Of a DNA stretch of 64,000 bases, positions 23,378 through 31,084 are shown piece by piece (within the stretch, counting starts at the first letter, position 1; each line of letters opens with the position of its first letter). The translations under genes and the position numbers were made by a program. Source of the DNA: an uncultured Tissierellia bacterium (lineage in GTDB: Bacteria > Bacillota > Clostridia > Tissierellales > Peptoniphilaceae); the NCBI GenBank assembly GCA_937923265.1, contig CALAJY010000026.1, positions 62,001-126,000 of the forward strand, in the 5' to 3' direction. The notes under the pieces were generated by a model, which saw only the letters and a list, made by a program, of their open reading frames with translations, had not been told where the DNA came from and searched no databases.

Positions 23378-25429
23378 TTATCGGGTCTTCCGGGAAGGAG
23401 ATTGGCAGCGGAGGACCAGGGCGGTTCGGGAGGGCAGATAGATGTAGAGGCCATTGGAAAAGTCCCGGTTCTGAATTTCCCGGCTCTCGTAGGAGACCGC
23501 TTCGTCGATGCGCACAAAACCTCCGTAGAGGGACCGGTCGGTGGAAAAGATCGTTTGGAAGACACCCGACCGCGGAAGGGGAATCTGCAGGTGTTCATAG
23601 GAGTTCTGGGGATGGAAGTTAAAGAGAAAGAGATGGTCATGGTTTTGGTAGACCAGGAGCATTCTCGCCTGGTCCAGAAGGAGCAGCTCTAACCCTTGGG
23701 GGCCCATCAATTGGTGGTCCTTCATCAGGGCAATCATGTCCCGATCAAATTGCTGCAGCTGTCCGTATTTAAGATGCTCATCGTCCGCCAGGTGCCACTG
23801 TCGGCGACAAAATTGGTAGGACCACTGGTTTTCTGCCCGGGGGAAATCAATCCATTCCGGATGGCCGAATTCATTTCCGATGAAATTCAGGTAGCCGTCG
23901 GATCCCGTGGAAATCGTGAGCAAGCGGATCATCTTGTGAAGGGCCATCGCCCGATCGATTCGCCAGTTGTCGTCCTCCTTGTTCATGTGCCAGTAGAGGT
24001 CCGGCTCGGCCAGCCAAAAGAAGAGGGTTTTATCTCCGACGATCGCCTGATCATGACTCTCCGCATAGGCGATTTTTTTCTCTCGGGGGCGGCGCGTGGT
24101 GAACTCGTGGTAGAGCTCCCCCATATTCCAATCATGATCATCCGTTTTCATGTAGCGAATCCAGAGGTCCGGCATGCCCATGGCTAAGCGATAGGCAAAG
24201 CCAAAGCCTCCGTCTTTGATCGGAAGACAAAGGCCGGGCATGCCACTCATGTCTTCCGCGATGAGGAGCGCGTTTCTCTTCACGCTGTGGACGAGCTCCG
24301 TCGCCAACATCAGATAGCAGCAGGCATCGTCATTGGTGTTGGGGGAAAAGTACTTCTCATAGGAGTCAAAGGCCATCCCATCCCCATGATTCCAATAGAG
24401 CATGGAACTGACTCCGTCAAAGCGAAAGCCATCCAGGTGGTACTCCTCCAGCCAGTATTTCAGGTTGGAAAGGAGGAAGTGGAGCACCTGATTTTTTCCG
24501 TAATTAAAGCACATGGAGTCCCAGAGGGGGTGGTAGCCCCGATCCCCGGGATAGAAGAATTGCTCCTGCGTGCCGTCAAAAGCGTTGATGCCTTCCTCCA
24601 TATTTTTTGCGGCATGCGAATGAACCAGGTCCATGAGAACACCGATTCCCATCCGGTGGGCCTGATTTACCAAATATTTGAAGTCCTCGGGAGGGCCAAA
24701 CCAGGAGGTGGCGGCAAAGAAATTGCTGACATGATAGCCAAAGGAAGCATAGTAGGGGTGTTGCATGATGCCCATGAGCTGGACATAGGTATAGCCTGCC
24801 TTTTTGATGCGGGGCAGGATCCGGTCTGCAAATTCTCGGTAGCTGCCGATTCCCGCCTTCTCCTGGGCCAGTCCGACATGGGCCTCATAGATAAAAGGGG
24901 CCTGTCCTCTCTTGTGGTGATAGTTTTGATCGGACCAGGGGTAGGAGGCTTCGGGATCGGTGATCAATCCGATCCAGTCAATGGAACCATCGTCATGGAC
25001 GACCTGCTCCACCCGGTGAATATACAGGGGGATTCGGTAGAGATCCCTGCCTCGGGAGCGAACAAGCACCTTAATCCGCTGTCCTGCCTGCAGGGCGTCT
25101 TTTCCGGGGAGGGAGATGACCCACTCTCCGTTTTCTTTGGGGGTCAGGGGATGAGACTTCGGATTCCAGGAATTGAACTCTCCCACCAAGAACAGGGCTT
25201 CTGCCTGGGGAGCCCATTCTCGATACACCCATCCCTCGGGGGTGCGGTGAAAGCCGAAATATTTGGCGCCGTTGGCAAAATCTTTCAGCGTTTGGCCTTC
25301 CGTGAGGAGCTCTTTTCGCTTTGTCCGATAGACCTCGCTGCGTCGCTCTAACTCACTTCGATAGGGGCGTAACCAGGGATCGATTTCCAGGATCCGGTCG
25401 ACGGGTCCTTGTCGCTTTTTTAACCGCAT
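23378..25429 (-). CDS. glgB: 1,4-alpha-glucan branching enzyme, eukaryote-like GH13 type
   Basis: A 683-residue GH13 enzyme. An N-terminal carbohydrate-binding/CBM48-like domain (GWVYREWAPQAEALFLVGEFN) precedes the barrel. Catalytic residues by motif are D338 (DGFRFDGV), E392 (AEDMSG) and D460 (YAESHDQ). The motifs SSMLYWNHG and FGYHVSNFFA place it with the GBE1-like (GH13 subfamily 8) branching enzymes rather than classic bacterial GlgB. It makes alpha-1,6 branches in glycogen. No glycogen synthase, ADP-glucose pyrophosphorylase or phosphorylase is near. It is divergent from the phosphofructokinase gene. Start ATG 25429 is preceded by GGAGG. Confidence 0.88.
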   Translation of the reverse strand: MRLKKRQGPVDRILEIDPWLRPYRSELERRSEVYRTKRKELLTEGQTLKDFANGAKYFGFHRTPEGWVYREWAPQAEALFLVGEFNSWNPKSHPLTPKENGEWVISLPGKDALQAGQRIKVLVRSRGRDLYRIPLYIHRVEQVVHDDGSIDWIGLITDPEASYPWSDQNYHHKRGQAPFIYEAHVGLAQEKAGIGSYREFADRILPRIKKAGYTYVQLMGIMQHPYYASFGYHVSNFFAATSWFGPPEDFKYLVNQAHRMGIGVLMDLVHSHAAKNMEEGINAFDGTQEQFFYPGDRGYHPLWDSMCFNYGKNQVLHFLLSNLKYWLEEYHLDGFRFDGVSSMLYWNHGDGMAFDSYEKYFSPNTNDDACCYLMLATELVHSVKRNALLIAEDMSGMPGLCLPIKDGGFGFAYRLAMGMPDLWIRYMKTDDHDWNMGELYHEFTTRRPREKKIAYAESHDQAIVGDKTLFFWLAEPDLYWHMNKEDDNWRIDRAMALHKMIRLLTISTGSDGYLNFIGNEFGHPEWIDFPRAENQWSYQFCRRQWHLADDEHLKYGQLQQFDRDMIALMKDHQLMGPQGLELLLLDQARMLLVYQNHDHLFLFNFHPQNSYEHLQIPLPRSGVFQTIFSTDRSLYGGFVRIDEAVSYESREIQNRDFSNGLYIYLPSRTALVLRCQSPSRKTR

Positions 25430-25465
25430 CTCAAGCCTCCTTCTTTCGGGGTTTCTTTTGCCCTC

Positions 25466-25520
25466 AGTATATCACGTAGCCTGTTTCCGGGTTCATTCTG
25501 GTCCTGTCTTGTGGTAGAAT
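25466..25520. promoter_or_regulatory. Divergent promoter region of glgB and the phosphofructokinase gene
   Basis: On the minus strand an extended -10 (TG-A-TATACT, TATACT at 25471-25466) fits glgB. On the plus strand TAGAAT at 25515-25520 fits the kinase gene, with only a weak -35 (TTCATT, 25492-25497). Confidence 0.55.
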
Positions 25521-25553
25521 ATTTTCGAAATCCCGAAAAGATAAGGGGGCAAT

Positions 25554-26630
25554 ATGTCATTACGAATTGGACTGTTAACCAGCGGGGGGGATTGTCAGAG
25601 CCTAAACGCCACCATGCGCGGTTTGGCAAAAGCCCTGTATCATAATGATCGCAAATTATCCATTATCGGTTTTACCAATGGTTATTATGGTTTTATGTAT
25701 AACGAGTACCGAGAGATGAAGGCGGAGGATTTTTCCGGGCTGCTCTCCATGGGCGGTACCATTCTCGGAACCAGCCGACAGAGCTTTAAGTATATTCAGG
25801 ATCCGGATGAGTATGGCAACGATAAAATCGAACTCATGAAGGGCAATTATGAGCGGAACCACTTGGACTGCCTGGTCGTTCTCGGGGGCAATGGGTCCCT
25901 GAAAACGGCAAATCTCCTCTCCCAGCAGGGAATGAATGTGATTGGTCTCCCAAAAACCATTGACAACGACATCTATGGGACGGAGATGACCTTTGGCTTC
26001 TACAGTGCGTTGGATATTGCGACCAACACCATCGATTGCATTCACACCACCGCGGCCAGCCACAGCCGGGTCTTCATCGTGGAGATCATGGGTCATAAAG
26101 TGGGTTGGTTGGCCTTATATGCGGGGATCGCCGGAGGGGCCGACGTCATCCTGCTCCCCGAAATCCCCTATAGCGTGGATAGCATTTGTGAAAATATCGC
26201 CCGCCGGCGGGAGCAGGACAATAAGTTCTCCATCATCGCCGTGGCAGAAGGAGCCCAGTCGGTCGAGGAAGCGGCGATGAGCAAGAAGGAGCTGAAAAAG
26301 CTGCAGAAGGATACCAGCTATCCTTCCGTGGCCTACCGGGTGGCGGCATCCATCGCGGAGAAGACGGGTTCGGAGGTGCGAGTGACCGTTCCGGGCCACA
26401 TGCAACGAGGAGGATCTCCCAAGCCCTTGGACCGTGTGATTGCAAGCCGCATTGGCGCGAGAGGCGCCCAGGCGGTGGTCGAGAAGGACTATGGAAAACT
26501 CATCGTGGTAAAGAATAACCGGTTAGAAACCATTCCCTTGGAGGAAACCGCCGGCCGCTTAAAGTTGGTGCCCAAGGATGATCCCATGATTCAGGAAGCC
26601 AGAATGATGGGAATTGGTTTCGGTGACTAG
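25554..26630 (+). CDS. 6-phosphofructokinase, atypical (group III-like)
   Basis: A 358-residue PFK that phosphorylates fructose 6-phosphate. LTSGGDCQSLNATMRG opens the protein; GGNGS (111-115) and PKTIDNDI (133-140) are the diagnostic loops, and VPGHMQRGGSP is the C-terminal substrate site. The Gly of GGNGS is the residue typical of ATP users, whereas the Lys of PKTIDND is typical of PPi-dependent and group III enzymes, and the usual Asp of GGDGS is Asn. The phosphoryl donor is therefore uncertain. AAGGGGG precedes ATG 25554. The SH3 protein gene follows by 18 bases. Confidence 0.9.
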   Translation: MSLRIGLLTSGGDCQSLNATMRGLAKALYHNDRKLSIIGFTNGYYGFMYNEYREMKAEDFSGLLSMGGTILGTSRQSFKYIQDPDEYGNDKIELMKGNYERNHLDCLVVLGGNGSLKTANLLSQQGMNVIGLPKTIDNDIYGTEMTFGFYSALDIATNTIDCIHTTAASHSRVFIVEIMGHKVGWLALYAGIAGGADVILLPEIPYSVDSICENIARRREQDNKFSIIAVAEGAQSVEEAAMSKKELKKLQKDTSYPSVAYRVAASIAEKTGSEVRVTVPGHMQRGGSPKPLDRVIASRIGARGAQAVVEKDYGKLIVVKNNRLETIPLEETAGRLKLVPKDDPMIQEARMMGIGFGD

Positions 26631-26648
26631 TCGATAAAGGGGGAGGAA

Positions 26649-27206
26649 ATGACAGAGAAGAATCCGAAGCGGGCAGAGGATAAAAAGAAAAAACAGGTGG
26701 GAGAACCGGATGCCGCCGGGATTATCAGCGTCGTCATTGGGGTCATCCTGATCCTGTTTATTCTTTGGTTCCTGGCCAATCAGTTTATCAACATGTCCAG
26801 CCGACGCAGTGGCAACAAGGCCCTGCCCACGGCCACCGAGCAAGCTTCTTCGGGAGAAGAAACGGGTCAATCCCAGGCGGCGTCCACGAGCAGTGCCCCC
26901 GCCCCGGATAAGGCGGCAAGCGAGTCCGCCGTTAAACCCTTGACGGATGGAGAAAGCGATAACACCAAGCCGGATACTTGGGTCGGTAAAAAATTTCAGA
27001 TCGTAAAACGGGCGAACATGAGAGAGGGAGTGGGCACGGCCAGCTCCGTTTTGGGATCGGCGATTCCCGGCGAGACGATTTTTGTGAAAGAGGCGCAGAT
27101 GGAGGGAGATGCCGTCTGGGTCCATGGGACGATTCAGAAATCGGATGGCGGTCAGGTGGACGCCTGGCTCTATTCTTACGTTCTTTCTAACACGCCCCAG
27201 GAATAA
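26649..27206 (+). CDS. Membrane-anchored SH3-domain protein
   Basis: A 185-residue protein with a Lys-rich cytoplasmic N-terminus, one transmembrane helix (about residues 25-46), a Ser/Ala/Glu-rich linker (about 55-105) and a C-terminal bacterial SH3 domain (ANMREGVGTASSVLGS, VWVHGTI, then GQVDAWLYSYVL). Such domains often bind peptidoglycan or its cross-bridges, so an extracytoplasmic wall-sensing or anchoring role is plausible but not shown. Start follows GGGGGAGGAA. It ends on a strong terminator. Confidence 0.78.
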   Translation: MTEKNPKRAEDKKKKQVGEPDAAGIISVVIGVILILFILWFLANQFINMSSRRSGNKALPTATEQASSGEETGQSQAASTSSAPAPDKAASESAVKPLTDGESDNTKPDTWVGKKFQIVKRANMREGVGTASSVLGSAIPGETIFVKEAQMEGDAVWVHGTIQKSDGGQVDAWLYSYVLSNTPQE

Positions 27207-27212
27207 GGGAAG

Positions 27213-27244
27213 GTGCAGTCGTCCAGGGCGACTGCACTTTTTTT
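27213..27244 (+). terminator. Intrinsic terminator after the SH3 protein gene
   Basis: GTGCAGTCG (27213-27221) pairs with CGACTGCAC (27229-27237), 7-base loop, T7. The nadE start codon is only 34 bases beyond the T run. Confidence 0.88.
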
Positions 27245-27278
27245 ATGAGATCAGCCCTAAAAAAGAAAGAGGATTGTG

Positions 27279-29231
27279 ATGTATCAGATGATTCGAGTGG
27301 CTTGTGCTTCCCCACTCTGTAAAACCGGGAATCCCGCTTATAACGGGGAAAGGATTCTTGAAATTTTGGAACAGATGGAACGGGAAAAGGTGGAGCTTGC
27401 CCTGTTTCCCGAACTCAGCCTCTCCGGCTATAGCTGTGGGGACCTTTTTTCCATGCCCTTTCTTGCGAAGAAATCATGGGAAGCTTTGGAAACGCTAGTC
27501 GATGAGAGCAGCCGCTTTTCCTTCCCGTTTTTTGTCGGTCTGCCCGTGATCCATCAGGGAGAATGCTACGATTGCATGGCGGGAGTTTGTCGGGGGGAGC
27601 TGCTGGGGCTGATTCCCCGACCGTCCTTTTCGCTGGAGGAGCCCCTATGTCGGACGTTTTCACCGGCACCGAAGGAGTCTTGCTACCTTTCGCAGGAGGG
27701 CGGGGAGGAAATCCTGCTCGACTCCCGGCTCTGCTTCCGTGAGGAAGGAGTTCGGGATTGTGGCTTTCAAATTCAGTTCTCGGTAAGTGAAACGGATCCG
27801 GAAGAGATGAAACGATGCCGGGAAGAGAACTGTGACCTGATTCTCTGCCCCACCGCACTCCCCTGGGAGGGAAACAGCCGCATGGAAAATGAGGCGCGTT
27901 TTCTCGCTTGGTCTTCGCGAGGCCTTGGTCTTGTGGTAGCCTCCAGCCGGGAGAGCGACTCTGCGCGAGATCTTCTCTTTTCGGGAGAGCAGTGGATCGT
28001 GGAGGGAGGAAAAACCCTGCGCGCCGCTTCTCTTGCCACGGAGAAGGCGAGAGGGGAGGATCTCTTTCTCTTTGCGGATATCGATCTGGACATTCTTCGT
28101 GCAAAACGGCAAAAGAAAAACAGAAGGTGGGGAGAAAGTGTGCGGGAAGGGGACCATCGTCCGACCATCTTTCTTTCGGTCGACCCCCTGCGGACGCTTG
28201 ATGCCCCCTGGGAGAGACCGATGAACCCCTTCCCCTTCGTTCCTACGGAGGACCAGGGGAGGGAGGAGATTCTTCGCATTCAAGCCGCGGGGCTTGCCCA
28301 TCGAATTCAGGCAATCTCCGCCACAAAAGTTTGGCTCGGAATTTCCGGGGGCTTGGATTCCTGCCTTGCCCTTCTCGTCTGTCGGCGCGCCTTTCTTCGC
28401 CGGGGGCTTCCCCTTTCCGGGATCCATGCGATCACCATGCCGGCCTACGGCACGGGAAGTCGGACCCATTCCAATGCAAAGACGCTGTGTGAGAGTCTCG
28501 GCGTCTCCTTTCAGGAGATTTCGCTGAAACCGGTGCTGGACCGGCATTTTGCAGACATTGGTCTCTCTCAGGGAGACTACTCGACCGCCTTTGAAAACGC
28601 GCAGGCCCGGGAACGCACACAAATTTTATTGGACCTGGCAAATAAGGAGGGGGGGCTTGTCGTGGGAACGGGAGACCTGAGCGAAATCGCCCTGGGCTGG
28701 TGCACCTTTAACGGAGACCAGATGTCCAACTACGGCGTCAACGGCAGCATTCCCAAAACCCTGGCGCGGGCCCTGGTTCGCTATGAAGCCGAACACCTGA
28801 TGGAAGCGCAGTCTGTCCTTCTGGATATCGTGGCGACCCCCATCTCTCCGGAGCTGCTTCCGCCCAAGGAGGGGGAGATCACGCAGAAGACCGAGGAGCT
28901 GATCGGATCCTATGAACTTCATGATTATTTTCTGTATTATTTTTCTAAGTATCGGTTCTCGGTCCGCAAGCTGTTAACGGGTGCCAAACAGGCCTTTGGG
29001 AATCGCTATCCGGAAGCCGAGATCAAACGAACCCTGTGCCTCTTTTTCCAACGCTTCCTTGGCAATCAATTCAAAAGAGCCGCCATGCCGGATGGAATCG
29101 GGACAGGTCCCATCTCCCTCTCTCCTCGCGGAGGACTGGTAATGGGTTCCGATCTGTCTCTGCCGGAGCTCTTGGAGGAAATTGATTCCATCGATGTGGA
29201 CGAATCAGAACGAAATGAAGATTTGTGGTAA
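27279..29231 (+). CDS. nadE: NAD+ synthetase with a degenerate glutaminase domain
   Basis: A 650-residue protein with the architecture of glutamine-dependent NAD synthetase: N-terminal nitrilase-type glutaminase (1-~290), C-terminal synthetase (~325-650). The synthetase site is intact: SGGLDS (356-361), GTGDLSEIALGW and SNYGVNGSIPK. In the glutaminase half the catalytic Glu is kept (FPELSLSGY, E45), but the loop normally reading VPKTYLPNY is IPRPSFSLEE (Lys replaced by R114) and the segment normally EICEDLW is FQIQFSVS, so the nucleophilic Cys is replaced by Gln (Q166). It probably uses free ammonia. ATG 27279 fits AGAGGA better than the GTG one codon earlier. Confidence 0.9.
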   Translation: MYQMIRVACASPLCKTGNPAYNGERILEILEQMEREKVELALFPELSLSGYSCGDLFSMPFLAKKSWEALETLVDESSRFSFPFFVGLPVIHQGECYDCMAGVCRGELLGLIPRPSFSLEEPLCRTFSPAPKESCYLSQEGGEEILLDSRLCFREEGVRDCGFQIQFSVSETDPEEMKRCREENCDLILCPTALPWEGNSRMENEARFLAWSSRGLGLVVASSRESDSARDLLFSGEQWIVEGGKTLRAASLATEKARGEDLFLFADIDLDILRAKRQKKNRRWGESVREGDHRPTIFLSVDPLRTLDAPWERPMNPFPFVPTEDQGREEILRIQAAGLAHRIQAISATKVWLGISGGLDSCLALLVCRRAFLRRGLPLSGIHAITMPAYGTGSRTHSNAKTLCESLGVSFQEISLKPVLDRHFADIGLSQGDYSTAFENAQARERTQILLDLANKEGGLVVGTGDLSEIALGWCTFNGDQMSNYGVNGSIPKTLARALVRYEAEHLMEAQSVLLDIVATPISPELLPPKEGEITQKTEELIGSYELHDYFLYYFSKYRFSVRKLLTGAKQAFGNRYPEAEIKRTLCLFFQRFLGNQFKRAAMPDGIGTGPISLSPRGGLVMGSDLSLPELLEEIDSIDVDESERNEDLW

Positions 29232-29254
29232 AATAAGACTGGAAAAGAGGAAGC

Positions 29255-29881
29255 ATGAAGGGCTTATTTATTGCGCTTGAGGGCTCGGATGGGTCCGGGA
29301 AAAGTACAATCCTAAACACTTTAAAGAAATATTTCCGCCGGGAGAGCTGGGATGTGGTCTATACCCGGGAACCGGGAGGCACCCCCATCGGAGAAAAAAT
29401 CCGGGATATCCTGTTAGACCGGGGAAATGTCGCCATGGATCCCCATTGCGAAGCCCTGCTCTATGCGGCCTCTCGTGCGCAGCATGTGCATGAAAAAATT
29501 ATTCCAAATCTGGAAGCCGGTCGCATTGTGGTGACCGATCGCTATATATTGAGCTCCTTAGCCTACCAAGGTTGGGCAAGAAAGCTGGGGATTTCTGAGG
29601 TATACGACTTGAGTCGCTTTGCCTGTGGGGGCGTGGAAGCGGATCTCACCATCTTCTTAGATGTGGATCCGATCACCGTTCTAAAGCGGAAGGCCCGACA
29701 CCAGAAGCCCGATCGCCTGGAAAAGGCGGGGAATGACTTTCATCGCATGGTTTATGAAGGGTATGGGAAGGCCCTGCCTTTTCAAAAACGAGTGGTGAGA
29801 ATCGATGCCAGCAAGCCTGCCAATCTTGTTGCCGAGGAGGCTTGGGCTGCGATTAAAAAAGCTTGGGAGGAAAAACAATGA
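29255..29881 (+). CDS. tmk: Thymidylate kinase
   Basis: A 208-residue dTMP kinase that makes dTDP. P-loop EGSDGSGKST at residues ~9-18, TREPGGTPIGEKIR (dTMP-binding), TDRYILSSLAYQG with the DR(Y/F) motif, and a lid region with Arg/Lys (LKRKARHQKPDRLE). Length is standard. It begins the conserved Bacillota order tmk-darA-holB and overlaps darA by 4 bases (ATGA). Confidence 0.95.
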   Translation: MKGLFIALEGSDGSGKSTILNTLKKYFRRESWDVVYTREPGGTPIGEKIRDILLDRGNVAMDPHCEALLYAASRAQHVHEKIIPNLEAGRIVVTDRYILSSLAYQGWARKLGISEVYDLSRFACGGVEADLTIFLDVDPITVLKRKARHQKPDRLEKAGNDFHRMVYEGYGKALPFQKRVVRIDASKPANLVAEEAWAAIKKAWEEKQ

Positions 29882-30204
29882 AACTGTTAATCTGTATCGT
29901 TCAAGATAGTGATGCGACGCCGCTCATGGAGGACTTGGTGGAGCATGAATTTCGGGTGACAAAGCTCTCTTCGACGGGAGGCTTTTTGAAGAGCGGAAAC
30001 ACCACGCTTTTCTTGGGTGTCCATGATGACCAATTGGATGACGCCCTGGAGATTATTCACAACAACTGCCAGCGGAGAAAGACCATCACGCCGATGATGA
30101 ACCCGCAGCTGGATGCGAGCGTGTATCCCTCGATGCCCATTGAGATTGAAGTCGGTGGGGCGACGGTCTTCCAGCTCGATATTGATGCCATGCACCGGCT
30201 CTAG
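29878..30204 (+). CDS. darA: Cyclic di-AMP receptor protein (PII-like)
   Basis: A 108-residue protein of the DarA/PstA (YaaQ) family, a PII-like trimer that binds c-di-AMP. MKLLICIVQDSDA at the start, FRVTKLSSTGGFLKSGN (the ligand-contacting T-loop region), GVHDDQLDDALEII and a C-terminal strand VGGATVFQLDID are typical. Start 29878 forms an ATGA overlap with tmk and follows GGGAGG. It lies between tmk and holB as in Bacillus, but the small gene yaaR that usually follows it is absent. Confidence 0.92.
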   Translation: MKLLICIVQDSDATPLMEDLVEHEFRVTKLSSTGGFLKSGNTTLFLGVHDDQLDDALEIIHNNCQRRKTITPMMNPQLDASVYPSMPIEIEVGGATVFQLDIDAMHRL

Positions 30205-30209
30205 TCGCT

Positions 30210-31037
30210 GTGCCGGCGCAAGAACAGCGGGAAACGGGGACTTCCTTCTCCTCGATTACCGGGAAGAATCTCTCCCATGCCTACCTTCTCACGGGAAGCT
30301 ATCCCTCGCTTCTTACGGCGGGGCAAGTGCTCGCACGACGGATTTTGGTGGACTTAGGGGGAAGTGATCCCCTCCGCTTTGACAGTGGAAACTGTCCCGA
30401 TTTTATTCACGTGGAGGAAGAGACCATTCGTGTGGACCGCATTCGTGAGATGATTCGCAGCCTCTTCGTGCAGCCCCTGGAAGGTCGCTATCGTGTCTTT
30501 TTACTCGACTATGCGGGGGACATGAGTGCGGTTTGCCAAAATGCCCTGCTGAAGTCTTTGGAGGAGCCTCCCGGCTATGTGGTTTGGCTCCTGTTAAGCA
30601 ATAACCGGTCGAAACTTCTCCCCACGGTGCAGTCTCGGCTGCAAGAGGTGAATTACCGGATCGACCGTTCCCGGGGACGGAGTCTTGAGGATTTATTTCC
30701 GCTCCTGGAAGGAGCTCTCCGGGGGAATTTAGAGCCTGTTTTTTGCAATGACCGTGGGATGAAAACTTGGAGTGACCAAGAGGATATCTTTGACCGAATT
30801 TTACTCTATTTTCAAAAGTTGTTGGCGTTTCAAACGGGAAGTTTGGAGGAGACACTTGCCTTTCCCCTGCAGGCTTCTTTGGAAAAGGTCGCCCCGGATT
30901 TGCCCTTGGCAAGAATCAGTCGGGCGATGGATTGGACAGAACAAACGAGACAGAGAGTCAACCGGCTCCATCTTAATCGCCGGTTGGCTTTGGAACATCT
31001 ACTACTCATGTTGGGACCTTCGAGTCCCTTTCAATAA
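30210..31037 (+). CDS. holB: DNA polymerase III delta' subunit
   Basis: A 275-residue clamp-loader subunit. SHAYLLTGSYPSLLTAG corresponds to the degenerate P-loop typical of delta' (no GKT), followed by CPDFIHVE, the IRVDRIREM segment, VFLLDYAGDMSAVCQNALLKSLEEPP (here given as its parts VFLLDYAG and QNALLKSLEEPP) and the SRC-like TVQSRL sensor. No zinc-binding cysteines of the longer forms are seen. The start appears to be GTG 30210, five bases after darA, without a clear ribosome-binding site, so translation is likely coupled. Confidence 0.88.
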   Translation: MPAQEQRETGTSFSSITGKNLSHAYLLTGSYPSLLTAGQVLARRILVDLGGSDPLRFDSGNCPDFIHVEEETIRVDRIREMIRSLFVQPLEGRYRVFLLDYAGDMSAVCQNALLKSLEEPPGYVVWLLLSNNRSKLLPTVQSRLQEVNYRIDRSRGRSLEDLFPLLEGALRGNLEPVFCNDRGMKTWSDQEDIFDRILLYFQKLLAFQTGSLEETLAFPLQASLEKVAPDLPLARISRAMDWTEQTRQRVNRLHLNRRLALEHLLLMLGPSSPFQ

Positions 31038-31084
31038 AATTAATGGATGACCACCTGCGGATGCAGCGTAGTCAGGAGGACTGA

